A stretch of DNA of 34,569 bases from NCBI RefSeq assembly GCF_005889745.1, contig NZ_VCKZ01000036.1, positions 1 through 34,569 of the forward strand. The letters are read 5' to 3'. Source of the stretch: Actinomadura geliboluensis. GTDB taxonomy: Bacteria; Actinomycetota; Actinomycetes; Streptosporangiales; Streptosporangiaceae. This document shows positions 1 to 7,578 of the stretch, one piece after another (within the stretch, counting starts at the first letter, position 1; the number at the start of each line of letters is the position of its first letter). The position numbers were made by a program, and so were the translations under genes. Below the pieces are notes generated by a model, which saw nothing but the letters and a program-made list of their open reading frames with translations, had not been told where the DNA came from and made no database searches.

Positions 1-82
1 GCACCAGGACCGCGGCCGCCGCCAGGAAGACGGCGCGGGGTCGGCCGCGGCGGCGCTACCTGGGCGAAGCAGGCGTCCACGC

Positions 83-706
83 TCATCTTCCGGCGGATGC
101 TGGAGATCGACCGGCGAGGAAGTGCGCCGGCAGCGTCACCGGGATGTCCTCGTACAGGACGCCCTCGGGAAAGCGCAGGTCGTGCTCGTCCCAGAACGCG
201 CGGCGGAAGACCTTGTTGGGCACCAGCCGGTCGTACATCAGCAGGTGGTCGCGGGTGACGTGGGTGCGCAGCCGCGTCGACGCCATCGGGCGGCGGTGCA
301 TCGGCGACTGCCGCAGCCCCTCCTCGGTGAGCAGCTGGACGTTGCCCGAGGCGAGGTCCGACCCGGTCCGCTCCAGGGTGCTCACCAGCAGTTCGAGCGC
401 GTAGCCGGGCAGGACGTCGTCGCTGTCGACGAACGCCAGGAAACGGCCGCGCACGTTGGCCGCCCCCACATTGCGCGCATTGCCGAGCCCGCCGTTCGCC
501 TGCCGGATCAGCCGGAACCGGGGGTCCTCGTTCACGAAGTCCTGCGCGATCTTCGCGCTGGTGTCGGTCGATCCGTCATCGACCAGTACGACGTCCAATT
601 CGCGGAGCGACTGCCGTGCGATGGAGGTCAGGCATTCCTCCAGATACGGCTCCACGTTGTATATGGGCACTACCACGCCGACTCGCGGCTCAGTCATGGA
701 TTTCAC
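83..706 (-). CDS. Family 2 glycosyltransferase domain, truncated at its C-terminus
   Basis: The protein opens with a GT-A fold: VVVPIYNVEPYLEECLTSI near the N-terminus, then VDDGSTD, GGLGNARNVG and the metal-binding FVDSDDVL (DxD-like), and VLYEDIPVTLPAHFLA near the end. This resembles the N-terminal GT2 domain of actinobacterial fusions with CDP-glycerol glycerophosphotransferase, which act in wall teichoic or capsular polymer synthesis. The likeness stops near base 125; the frame then runs through unrelated residues to a TGA at 85-83, and no other frame restores the expected continuation. The gene is therefore broken, or the sequence is joined wrongly at the edge. GGGAGA at 719-714 sits 7 bases from GTG 706, so I prefer that start over TTG 709 or ATG 697. 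The fold call is firm; the acceptor substrate is unknown. Confidence 0.75.
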   Translation of the reverse strand: MKSMTEPRVGVVVPIYNVEPYLEECLTSIARQSLRELDVVLVDDGSTDTSAKIAQDFVNEDPRFRLIRQANGGLGNARNVGAANVRGRFLAFVDSDDVLPGYALELLVSTLERTGSDLASGNVQLLTEEGLRQSPMHRRPMASTRLRTHVTRDHLLMYDRLVPNKVFRRAFWDEHDLRFPEGVLYEDIPVTLPAHFLAGRSPASAGR

Positions 707-938
707 CAACTCGTCTCCCGTTCCCCCCGACCATTTCCCCTCCCCGTTCTGGAGACGCTTATGCGGGCCGAAACGATCACACGCGATCGAGATTGATTTT
801 TTTCGGCCGGTGCCGGACCGGAGCCGCCGCCCGTGCGCGGGCGGCGCCGCGGCCGCTGCCGCGGCGGGCGATTCGTCCCGTCACATCCCTTCACGGTAAC
901 TCCGCGGGCGGCCGGGCGGGCGGTGCTCGGAGGCGGAC

Positions 939-952
939 TGTTAGCGGTACCA
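939..952. promoter_or_regulatory. LacI-type operator-like site 1, upstream of the promoter
   Basis: TGTTAGCGGTACCA differs by one base from the corresponding part of the site at 1086-1103 read on the opposite strand (TGTTAGCGGTAACA). It lies about 50 bases upstream of the -35 hexamer of the importer operon. LacI-family regulators often use a promoter site plus an auxiliary one. The regulator is not encoded in this window. Confidence 0.45.
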
Positions 953-1001
953 GCGCCCGGCGTCAAGGGCCGCGATCAGGTCCCGAAAGACCCCTGGGGG
1001 A

Positions 1002-1030
1002 TTGACACGGTGGAGAGTTAGCGCAAACAT
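1002..1030 (+). promoter_or_regulatory. Promoter of the ytfQRT-yjfF-like operon
   Basis: TTGACA at 1002-1007 is a consensus -35. Seventeen bases later AAACAT at 1025-1030 is a weak -10. The -10 lies inside operator-like site 2, as expected for a repressed sugar operon. This leaves a leader of about 130 bases before the ATG at 1168. Prediction from sequence only. Confidence 0.5.
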
Positions 1031-1031
1031 T
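1014..1031. promoter_or_regulatory. LacI-type operator-like site 2, overlapping the -10
   Basis: The core GTTAGCGCAAACATT matches the consensus derived from the palindrome at 1086-1103 at 14 of 18 positions. Binding here would cover the -10 element and the likely start point. Confidence 0.5.
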
Positions 1032-1085
1032 CGTGACACGCGCCACACTGAGCCCCGCCTCGGCGGGGTCCCGTCCTCGGCTCCG

Positions 1086-1103
1086 AATGTTACCGCTAAC
1101 ATT
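1086..1103. promoter_or_regulatory. LacI-type operator-like site 3, best palindrome
   Basis: AATGTTACCGCTAACATT has perfect 7-base arms (AATGTTA/TAACATT) around CCGC. The shape and the central CG are typical of LacI-family operators; similar TGTTAGCG-type sites are known for sugar regulators in streptomycetes. It lies in the leader, 65 bases before the lipoprotein gene. Confidence 0.6.
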
Positions 1104-1167
1104 CGCGGGCCCGCGGACGCCGCCCCAGACGCCCTTCGCCGACCCCCCGAGGAAGAAGGAAGATCCC

Positions 1168-2142
1168 ATGCTCAAGCGGCTCATCGTCGCCGTCGCGGGC
1201 GCCTCGCTCGCGCTGACGGCCCTCAGCGCCTGCGGCTCCGGCGACGACGGCTCCGGTTCCGGCTCCGGCAAGCTCGTCCTCGGCTTCTCCCAGGTCGGCG
1301 CGGAGTCCGGCTGGCGGACGGCCAACACCAAGTCGATCCAGGAGGCCGCGAAGGCCGCGGGCGTCGACCTGAAGTTCTCCGACGCCCAGCAGAAGCAGGA
1401 GAACCAGATCGCCGCGATCCGGTCCTTCATCAAGCAGAAGGTCGACGTCATCGCATTCTCCCCGGTGGTCGTCACCGGCTGGGACGCCGTCCTCAAGGAG
1501 GCCAAGGCGGCGGACATCCCGGTCGTCCTCACCGACCGGGCCGTCGACTCCGACGCGTCCCTCTACGTGACCTTCCTCGGCTCCGACTTCGTCGCGGAGG
1601 GCAAGAAGGCCGGCGACTGGCTGGTGTCGGAGTACAAGGACGCCAAGGAGCCGGTCAACATCGTCCAGCTGGAGGGCACCGTCGGCGCCGCGCCCGCGAT
1701 CGACCGCAAGAAGGGCTTCGAGCAGGCCATCGCGGCCGCCCCGAACCTCAAGGTGATCGCCTCGCAGTCCGGCGACTTCACCCGCGCCAAGGGCAAGGAG
1801 GTCATGCAGGCCCTGCTCAAGGCGCACAAGGACATCGACGTGCTGTTCGCCCACAACGACGACATGGGCCTCGGCGCGATGCAGGCGATCCAGGAGGCCG
1901 GCCTCACCCCCGGCAAGGACATCAAGATCGTCACGGTCGACGCGGTCAAGGACGGGATGCAGGCCCTCGCCGACGGCAAGTTCAACTTCATCGTCGAGTG
2001 CAACCCGCTGCTCGGCGGCCAGCTGATGGACACGGCGAAGAAGGTCAAGGCCGGCGAGAAGGTCGAGAAGCGCATCGTCACCGTCGAGACGGTCTTCGAC
2101 CAGGCCAAGGCCAAGGAGGCGCTGCCCACCCGCAAGTACTGA
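1168..2142 (+). CDS. ytfQ: Sugar ABC transporter substrate-binding lipoprotein, YtfQ-like (galactofuranose type)
   Basis: This 324-residue exported lipoprotein captures sugar for the importer encoded downstream. The N-terminus has a basic start, a hydrophobic stretch and the lipobox LSAC, followed by a Gly/Ser linker. The mature part is a type I periplasmic-binding fold of the LacI/RbsB class. GFSQVGAESGWR, QQKQENQIAAIRSFI, GTVGAAPAIDRKKGF, SQSGDFTRAKGKEVM and AHNDDMGLGA closely match my memory of E. coli YtfQ, the galactofuranose-binding protein, rather than ribose or xylose binders. ATG 1168 is chosen because AGGAAGAAGGA lies just upstream and the lipoprotein signal begins there; the open frame runs back to GTG 1033, but that stretch contains operator site 3. 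Galactofuranose as ligand is inferred from family similarity. Confidence 0.9.
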   Translation: MLKRLIVAVAGASLALTALSACGSGDDGSGSGSGKLVLGFSQVGAESGWRTANTKSIQEAAKAAGVDLKFSDAQQKQENQIAAIRSFIKQKVDVIAFSPVVVTGWDAVLKEAKAADIPVVLTDRAVDSDASLYVTFLGSDFVAEGKKAGDWLVSEYKDAKEPVNIVQLEGTVGAAPAIDRKKGFEQAIAAAPNLKVIASQSGDFTRAKGKEVMQALLKAHKDIDVLFAHNDDMGLGAMQAIQEAGLTPGKDIKIVTVDAVKDGMQALADGKFNFIVECNPLLGGQLMDTAKKVKAGEKVEKRIVTVETVFDQAKAKEALPTRKY

Positions 2143-2166
2143 CCCCCAGGCTAGGAGGAGGCGGCC

Positions 2167-3681
2167 ATGACCGTTCCCGTCCTGGAGATGGACGGCATCT
2201 CCAAGGGGTTCCCCGGCGTCCAGGCCCTCGACGACGTGGCGTTCCGGCTGTTCCCCGGCGAGGTGCACGCGCTGATGGGGGAGAACGGCGCCGGCAAGTC
2301 CACCCTCATCAAGGTGCTGACCGGCGTCTACGGGGCCGACGCCGGGACCGTCGCGATCGACGGGCGCGGCACCCTCGTCCAGGGGCCGCTGCACGCCCAG
2401 CGGCTCGGCATCAGCACCGTCTACCAGGAGGTCAACCTCTGCTCGAACCTGTCGGTCGCCGAGAACGTCTTCATCGGCCGCCAGCCGCGCCGCCGGTCCG
2501 GCCGCATCGACTGGGCGGCGATCAACCGCCGCGCCGCCGAGCTGCTGGCCCGGCTCGACCTCGACCTGGACGTCACCGCGCAGCTCGGGTCGTACTCGCT
2601 CGCGGTGCAGCAGCTCGTCGCGATCGTCCGGGCGGTGGACCTCCAGGCGAAGGTGCTGGTCCTGGACGAGCCGACGTCCAGCCTCGACCGCGGTGAGGTC
2701 GGCCGGCTGTTCGACGTCATGCGCCGGCTGAAGGACGACGGCGTCGCGATCCTGTTCGTCTCCCACTTCCTGGAGCAGATCTACGAGGTCTGCGACCGCG
2801 TGACGGTGCTGCGCAACGGCCGCCTCGTCGGCGAGTACCCGATCGGCGAGCTGAGCCGGTTCGAGCTGGTCGCGAAGATGACCGGGCAGGAGCTCGCGTC
2901 GCTGGAGGAACTCGACGAGACCTCCCTCGGCGCCCCCGAGGGGGAGCGGCTGCTCGCGCTCGAAGGCGTCGGCCGGACCGGCGCGATCGCCCCCGCCGAC
3001 CTCGACCTGCGCGCGGGCGAGGTCGTCGGGTTCGCGGGCCTGCTCGGCTCCGGCCGCTCCGAGCTCGCCCGGCTGATCTTCGGCGCGGACCACGCCGACA
3101 GCGGCCGGATCCGGACGGCCGACGGCCCGGTCGCGATCCGCACACCGCGCGCCGCGATCGACCGGGGCGTCGCGTACTGCCCCGAGGACCGCAAGGGCGA
3201 CGGCCTGGTCATGGACCTGAGCGTCGCGGAGAACATCGTCCTCGCGCTGCAGGCCGCGCGCGGCTGGCTCCGCCCGCTGAGCCGGCGCCGCCGCGACGAG
3301 CTGGTGGACGAGTACGTCAAGGCGCTGCGCATCCACCCGCCCGACCCGGACACCCCGGTGAAGAACCTGTCCGGCGGCAACCAGCAGAAGGTGCTGCTCG
3401 CCCGCTGGCTCATCACCCGGCCGAAGCTGCTCATCCTGGACGAGCCGACGCGCGGCATCGACATCGGCGCCAAGATCGAGATCCAGCGCCTCGTGGTGTC
3501 GCTCGCCCGCGACGGCATGGGCGTCGTGTTCATCTCCGCCGAGCTGGAGGAGGTGCTGCGCATCTCGCACAAGGTCGAGGTGCTGCGCGACCGCAGGCTC
3601 GTCGCCGAACTCCGCAATGACGGGTCGCTGACCCCCGAACGCATCCTGCAGACCATCGCGAACGGAGACGCGGAGGCATGA
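2167..3681 (+). CDS. ytfR: Sugar ABC transporter ATP-binding protein with two ATPase domains, YtfR-like
   Basis: This 504-residue protein is the energising subunit of a ribose/galactofuranose-type importer, with two ABC domains in one chain. The first has Walker A GENGAGKST at residues 38-46, a degenerate signature (YSLAVQQLVAI) and Walker B VLVLDEPTSSLD. The second has a degenerate Walker A region (GFAGLLGSGRSEL), a full signature LSGGNQQKVLLAR and Walker B LLILDEPTRGID. Such asymmetry is usual for the RbsA/MglA/YtfR group. AGGAGG ends a few bases before ATG 2167. The gene starts 24 bases after ytfQ and overlaps the next start by ATGA, so all four transporter genes should be one transcript. 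Confidence 0.93.
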   Translation: MTVPVLEMDGISKGFPGVQALDDVAFRLFPGEVHALMGENGAGKSTLIKVLTGVYGADAGTVAIDGRGTLVQGPLHAQRLGISTVYQEVNLCSNLSVAENVFIGRQPRRRSGRIDWAAINRRAAELLARLDLDLDVTAQLGSYSLAVQQLVAIVRAVDLQAKVLVLDEPTSSLDRGEVGRLFDVMRRLKDDGVAILFVSHFLEQIYEVCDRVTVLRNGRLVGEYPIGELSRFELVAKMTGQELASLEELDETSLGAPEGERLLALEGVGRTGAIAPADLDLRAGEVVGFAGLLGSGRSELARLIFGADHADSGRIRTADGPVAIRTPRAAIDRGVAYCPEDRKGDGLVMDLSVAENIVLALQAARGWLRPLSRRRRDELVDEYVKALRIHPPDPDTPVKNLSGGNQQKVLLARWLITRPKLLILDEPTRGIDIGAKIEIQRLVVSLARDGMGVVFISAELEEVLRISHKVEVLRDRRLVAELRNDGSLTPERILQTIANGDAEA

Positions 3682-4730
3682 ACCGGGCGCACTCCCTCTC
3701 CCGACTCGCCGTCCTCACCCGGAGCACGCTGTTCTGGCCGGTGACCGTGCTGGTCGTCCTGCTGCTCGGGAACGTCGTCTTCACGCACGGCTTCCTGGCG
3801 ATCCACGTGCGGCAGGGCCACCTGTACGGGAGCCTCATCGACATCCTGCTGTTCGGGGCGCCGCTGATCCTCGTCTCGCTCGGGATGACGGTCGTGATCG
3901 CGACGGGCGGCGTCGACCTGTCCGTCGGGGCGACCGTCGCCATCTCCGGCGCGCTGGCCTGCTACCTGATCAGCGAGGGCCACGGCCTCGTCGTCTCGAT
4001 CGGCGCCGCCGTCATCGTGTCGCTGCTGCTGGGGATGTGGAACGGGCTGCTGGTCACCCGCCTCGGCATCCAGCCGATCATCGCGACGCTGATCCTGATG
4101 GTGGCGGGACGCGGCGTCGCCCAGCTCATCACCGGCGGCCAGATCATCACGATCAACGACCAGGACTACAAGATGATCGGCGGCGGCTACTGGCTCGGCC
4201 TGCCGTTCGCGATCATCCTGGTGGCGATCGCGCTCGCGGCGACCGTCCTGCTGACCCGGCGCACCGCGCTCGGCATGCTGCTGGAATCGGTCGGCGGCAA
4301 CGCCGAGGCGTCCCGGCTGGTCGGCATCCGCGCCGCCGGGCTGATCGTCCTGGCGTACGCGTTCTGCGGGCTGTGCGCGGGGATCGCCGGGCTGATGATC
4401 AGCTCCAACACGCTGTCGGCGGACGGCAACCACGCCGGGCTGTGGATCGAGCTGGACGCGATCCTCGCCGTCGTCCTCGGCGGCACCGCCCTCACCGGCG
4501 GCCGGTTCTCGCTCGCCGGGACGGTCGTGGGCGCCCTCATCATCCAGACCCTCGACACCACGATCTACACCGCGGGCATCCCGCCGCGCACCACGCTGGT
4601 CTTCGAGGCGGTCGTCGTCACGATCGTGTGCCTCCTCCAGTCGCCCGCCTTCCGCGCCAAGTTCGCCCGCCGCCGAAGGCCCGCGCGCCCGGAGCCGGCC
4701 AAGCCCAGCAAGCAGGAGGTCACGGCGTGA
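3678..4730 (+). CDS. ytfT: Sugar ABC transporter permease, YtfT-like
   Basis: This 350-residue membrane protein is one of two permeases of the importer. It is mostly hydrophobic helices in the RbsC/YtfT pattern. GMTVVIATGGVDLSVGA (around residue 75) is the family's conserved loop, and LDAILAVVLGGTALTGGR is the C-terminal cytoplasmic motif that contacts the ATPase. The C-terminus ends in a basic, Pro-rich tail. The start codon overlaps the ytfR stop (ATGA) and the end overlaps the next gene's GTG, indicating translational coupling. Assignment as YtfT rather than RbsC rests on gene order (binding protein, ATPase, two permeases), as in E. coli ytfQRT-yjfF. Confidence 0.9.
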   Translation: MNRAHSLSRLAVLTRSTLFWPVTVLVVLLLGNVVFTHGFLAIHVRQGHLYGSLIDILLFGAPLILVSLGMTVVIATGGVDLSVGATVAISGALACYLISEGHGLVVSIGAAVIVSLLLGMWNGLLVTRLGIQPIIATLILMVAGRGVAQLITGGQIITINDQDYKMIGGGYWLGLPFAIILVAIALAATVLLTRRTALGMLLESVGGNAEASRLVGIRAAGLIVLAYAFCGLCAGIAGLMISSNTLSADGNHAGLWIELDAILAVVLGGTALTGGRFSLAGTVVGALIIQTLDTTIYTAGIPPRTTLVFEAVVVTIVCLLQSPAFRAKFARRRRPARPEPAKPSKQEVTA

Positions 4731-5743
4731 GTGCGGTTCTCTCTGGTGCGGCCGTTCGCGGGCGGGCCCTCGTGCCGCGCCGCAGGCATGTGCCCGTCCT
4801 GGTGACGCTCGGGCTGTTCGTGGCCGCGTTCGCGGCGGGGGCGATCCGCTACCCGAACTTCGGCACCACCCAGGTCTTCCTCGACCTGTTCATCGACAAC
4901 GGGTTCCTCATCGTCGTCGCGGTCGGCATGACGTTCGTGATCCTCACCGGCGGCATCGACCTGTCGGTGGGCTCCGTGGTGGCGCTGTCGGGGATGCTGT
5001 GCGCGATCGGCACGATGAAGCTGCACCTGCCCGCGCCGGCCGTCATCCCGCTGGTGCTCGCCTTCGGGACGCTGTTCGGCGCGGCCATGGGCTACATGAT
5101 CCACGTGTTCCAGGTGCAGCCGTTCATCGCGACGCTCGCCGGGATGTTCCTGGCGCGCGGCCTGTGCCTGACGCTGAGCGAGAACCAGATCTCCATCGAC
5201 GACGCGTTCTTCGACACCCTCGCCCTCAACTCCCTGCACCTGCCGGGCGGCGACCACCTCTCCTACGGCGCGGTCACCGCCCTGCTCGTGGCCGCCGTCG
5301 GCGCCGTCGTCCTGCAGTGGACCCGCACCGGCCGCAACGTCTACGCCGTCGGCGGCAACGAGCAGTCGGCGATGCTGATGGGCCTGCCCGTCGGCCGCAC
5401 GAAGATCCAGGTGTACGCGATCAGCGGCTTCTGCTCCGCACTCGGCGGCGTGCTGTTCGCGCTCTACACCCTGTCCGGCGACCCGACCCACGCGATCGGC
5501 ATGGAGCTGGACGCGATCGCCGCCGTCGTCATCGGCGGGACGGTCCTCACCGGCGGCTCCGGCTACCTCGTCGGCAGCGTCCTCGGCGTCCTCGTCCTCG
5601 GCGTCATCAAGACCATCCTCAGCTTCGAGGGCACGCTCAGCTCCTGGTGGACGCGCATCGCCATCGGCGTCCTGCTGTTCGGCTTCATCGCCCTCCAACG
5701 CCTCATCGGAGCCCGCCGCCGCACCCGCCCCGCCGTCCCCTGA
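4727..5743 (+). CDS. yjfF: Sugar ABC transporter permease, YjfF-like
   Basis: This 338-residue second permease would pair with the YtfT-like subunit in the membrane channel. It shares GMTFVILTGGIDLSVGS and LDAIAAVVIGGTVLTGGS with its partner and has the same hydrophobic helix pattern. The open frame extends back to 4037, but that part is a shadow of ytfT. GTG 4727 overlaps the upstream stop (GTGA) and has AGGAGG about 7 bases before it. Having two different permeases is typical of the galactofuranose system, whereas ribose systems use one type. The stop lies in a hairpin shared with the convergent phosphatase gene. Confidence 0.9.
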   Translation: MSAVLSGAAVRGRALVPRRRHVPVLVTLGLFVAAFAAGAIRYPNFGTTQVFLDLFIDNGFLIVVAVGMTFVILTGGIDLSVGSVVALSGMLCAIGTMKLHLPAPAVIPLVLAFGTLFGAAMGYMIHVFQVQPFIATLAGMFLARGLCLTLSENQISIDDAFFDTLALNSLHLPGGDHLSYGAVTALLVAAVGAVVLQWTRTGRNVYAVGGNEQSAMLMGLPVGRTKIQVYAISGFCSALGGVLFALYTLSGDPTHAIGMELDAIAAVVIGGTVLTGGSGYLVGSVLGVLVLGVIKTILSFEGTLSSWWTRIAIGVLLFGFIALQRLIGARRRTRPAVP

Positions 5744-5770
5744 CCCGGGTCCGGCGGCTGGACGCGGTCA
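5741..5770. terminator. Possible bidirectional hairpin between convergent genes
   Basis: TGACC (5741-5745) pairs with GGTCA (5766-5770), and the inner GTCC (5749-5752) pairs with GGAC (5760-5763) around a 7-base loop. The hairpin contains the stop codons of both converging genes. There is no T-tract, which is common for actinomycete terminators. Function is inferred from position. Confidence 0.4.
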
Positions 5771-7378
5771 GGCCGGCTGGACTCCGGGCTTCCGGTCTTC
5801 GACGACGAAGGACGCCCGGGTGGAGACGGGGGCGCCCGGCCTGGTGACGTAGGGCAGGACGCGGAAGTCGCTGCGCCAGGCGTCGCGGTCGACGTTCACC
5901 CTGATGTAGCCGCGCTGGGCGTTGAAGAAGCGCATGTGCGGGTTCGCGGCGAGGAACCTGCGGCCGAGGTCGTCCATGTCGGCGCCGTCGCCGCCGGAGG
6001 TGACGGACGTCGTGACGAACTCGGTCGCGACGGTCGGCGAACCGGGCTCGTCGAAGTCGCGCTTGAGGTCGACGGCGTAGTTCTGGTGGCGGTCGCCGCT
6101 GAGCACGACCAGGTTCCGGACGCCGTGCTCGTGCGCGGCGGCGAGCACCTTGTTGCGGTCGGCGACGTAGCCGTCCCACGGGTCGACCCACACGTCCTTG
6201 CCGGGGCCCGCGTCCCAGTCGGTCTCGCCCATCGGGACCTGGTTGCCGAGGATCTGCCAGCGGGCCCGCGACCGGGCGAGGCCGTCCAGCAGCCAGCGGC
6301 GCTGCTCGTCCCCGAGGATGGTGCGGGCGGCGTCGAAGCGCTCGTCGCAGGACGAGGTGCGACCCGTCCCGTTGCCGTAGGAGCACGCCTGGATGTCGCG
6401 GTGGCCGCGCGTGTCGATCATGGTGAGGTCGGCGAGCCGGCCGTAGGAGATGCGGCGGTGCAGCCTGATGTCCGGGCCCGCCGGCATCTGGGCGCGGCGC
6501 AGCGGCAGGTTCTCGTAGAACGCCTGGAAGGCGGCGGCCTTGCGGGCGGCGAACTCGGCCGGGTCGGGGTTGGGGTTGCGGCCCATGAGGACGGTGTCGT
6601 CGGCCCAGTCGTTCACCACCTCGTGGTCGTCGAGGGTGTGGATCCACGGGCACTGCGCGTGCGCCCGCTGCAGCGGCTCCTCGGCCTTGTAGAGCGAGTA
6701 CTGGAGGCGGTACCGGGCGAGGTCGAAGGTCTCCGTGCCGAACTGGGGCGGGACGGTCACCCCGCGCCGGTTGTTGTTCGTGAGCTCGTACTCGTAGATG
6801 TAGTCGCCGAGGTGGACGATCAGGTCGAAGTCCTCGTCGGCCATGTGGTCGAAGGCCGTGAAGTAGCCGTCCTGCCACGCCTGGCAGGACGCGACGCCGA
6901 ACGAGAGCTCGCGCGGGAGCGACCTGGCGGCGGGCATGGTGCGGGTGCGGCCGACGGGCGAGATCTCCCCGGCGGCGCGGAAGCGGTAGAAGTACTCGCG
7001 GCCGGGTGCGAGCCCGGAGATCTCCGGGTGCACCGAGTGGCCGAGTTCGGGCGTCGCCACGGCCTCGCCGCGCCGGACGATCCGGCGGAACCCCTCGTCG
7101 TGCGCCACCTCGTACTCGACCTTGATGCGGCGGTCGGGCATCCCGGCCCTGCCGTCGGCGGCGAACGGGTCGGGCGCCAGCCGGGTCCAGAGCACGAAGC
7201 CGTCCGGGGACGGGTCGCCCGATGCGATGCCGAGTGTGAAGAGACCAGATTTACGCAACGTGTAGGCGTGCGCGGCGGACGCGCCGAGCGCGCCGGTGCC
7301 GAGCAGCACGGTGGCCGCGCCGGCCCCGCTCCAGCCGAGGAACTTGCGCCGTGAGAACGGGTTGACGTGCGGAGACAT
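5768..7378 (-). CDS. phoD: Tat-exported alkaline phosphatase / phosphodiesterase, PhoD family
   Basis: This 536-residue secreted metallophosphoesterase should release phosphate from organic phosphate mono- or diesters outside the cell. A twin-arginine signal (SRRKFLGWSGAG, RR at residues 10-11, then a hydrophobic stretch ending ASAAHA) directs export of the folded, metal-loaded enzyme. PhoD motifs follow: an N-terminal Fn3-like domain, GVASCQAWQDG, HLGDYIYEYE, DDHEVVNDWADD and, near the C-terminus, LSGDRHQNYA, which supply metal ligands. ATG 7378 is chosen over the longer frame to 7507 because AGGAGG lies 6 bases upstream and the Tat signal starts there. PhoD enzymes are usually PhoP-controlled and often use Ca and Fe. 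Confidence 0.92.
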   Translation of the reverse strand: MSPHVNPFSRRKFLGWSGAGAATVLLGTGALGASAAHAYTLRKSGLFTLGIASGDPSPDGFVLWTRLAPDPFAADGRAGMPDRRIKVEYEVAHDEGFRRIVRRGEAVATPELGHSVHPEISGLAPGREYFYRFRAAGEISPVGRTRTMPAARSLPRELSFGVASCQAWQDGYFTAFDHMADEDFDLIVHLGDYIYEYELTNNNRRGVTVPPQFGTETFDLARYRLQYSLYKAEEPLQRAHAQCPWIHTLDDHEVVNDWADDTVLMGRNPNPDPAEFAARKAAAFQAFYENLPLRRAQMPAGPDIRLHRRISYGRLADLTMIDTRGHRDIQACSYGNGTGRTSSCDERFDAARTILGDEQRRWLLDGLARSRARWQILGNQVPMGETDWDAGPGKDVWVDPWDGYVADRNKVLAAAHEHGVRNLVVLSGDRHQNYAVDLKRDFDEPGSPTVATEFVTTSVTSGGDGADMDDLGRRFLAANPHMRFFNAQRGYIRVNVDRDAWRSDFRVLPYVTRPGAPVSTRASFVVEDRKPGVQPA

Positions 7379-7481
7379 GTGGACCTCCTGTGCTCGGGGG
7401 CAGAGCGAGGCGGCCCTCCGCCGCGGCGGCGGACGGGCGGTGCCGGCTGACCGAGGTTGATCATAGGTCGGCGCCGTGGAA

Positions 7482-7537
7482 AATATAACGTCTTGTTTTG
7501 CGAACATCGCAGTGATAGACGTGATGAACGTGCGAAC
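7482..7537 (-). promoter_or_regulatory. Candidate phoD promoter with PHO-box-like repeats
   Basis: On the minus strand TATATT (7487-7482) is a possible -10, about 100 bases before the phoD ATG. Upstream are GTTCGCA (7537-7531) and GTTCATCACG (7529-7520), which resemble the GTTCACC repeat bound by PhoP. Their spacing is 8 rather than the usual 11 bases, so PhoP binding is only a suggestion. Confidence 0.3.
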
Positions 7538-7578
7538 AGATCAGCTGTTATCGCACCCGTCGTCCTCGGCTCGGCGGG

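Noticed and set aside
1096..3570. 824-codon minus-strand frame opposite ytfQ and ytfR
   Set aside because: Low-complexity Asp/Leu/Arg/Gly/Val sequence typical of the antisense of GC-rich genes; the plus strand carries clear domain motifs.
2781..4433. 550-codon minus-strand frame opposite the importer
   Set aside because: Asp/Arg/Gln-rich shadow without domains; contradicted by coupled plus-strand transporter genes.
5936..7354. 472-codon plus-strand frame opposite phoD
   Set aside because: Val/Gly/Arg-rich shadow; the Tat signal and PhoD motifs are on the minus strand.
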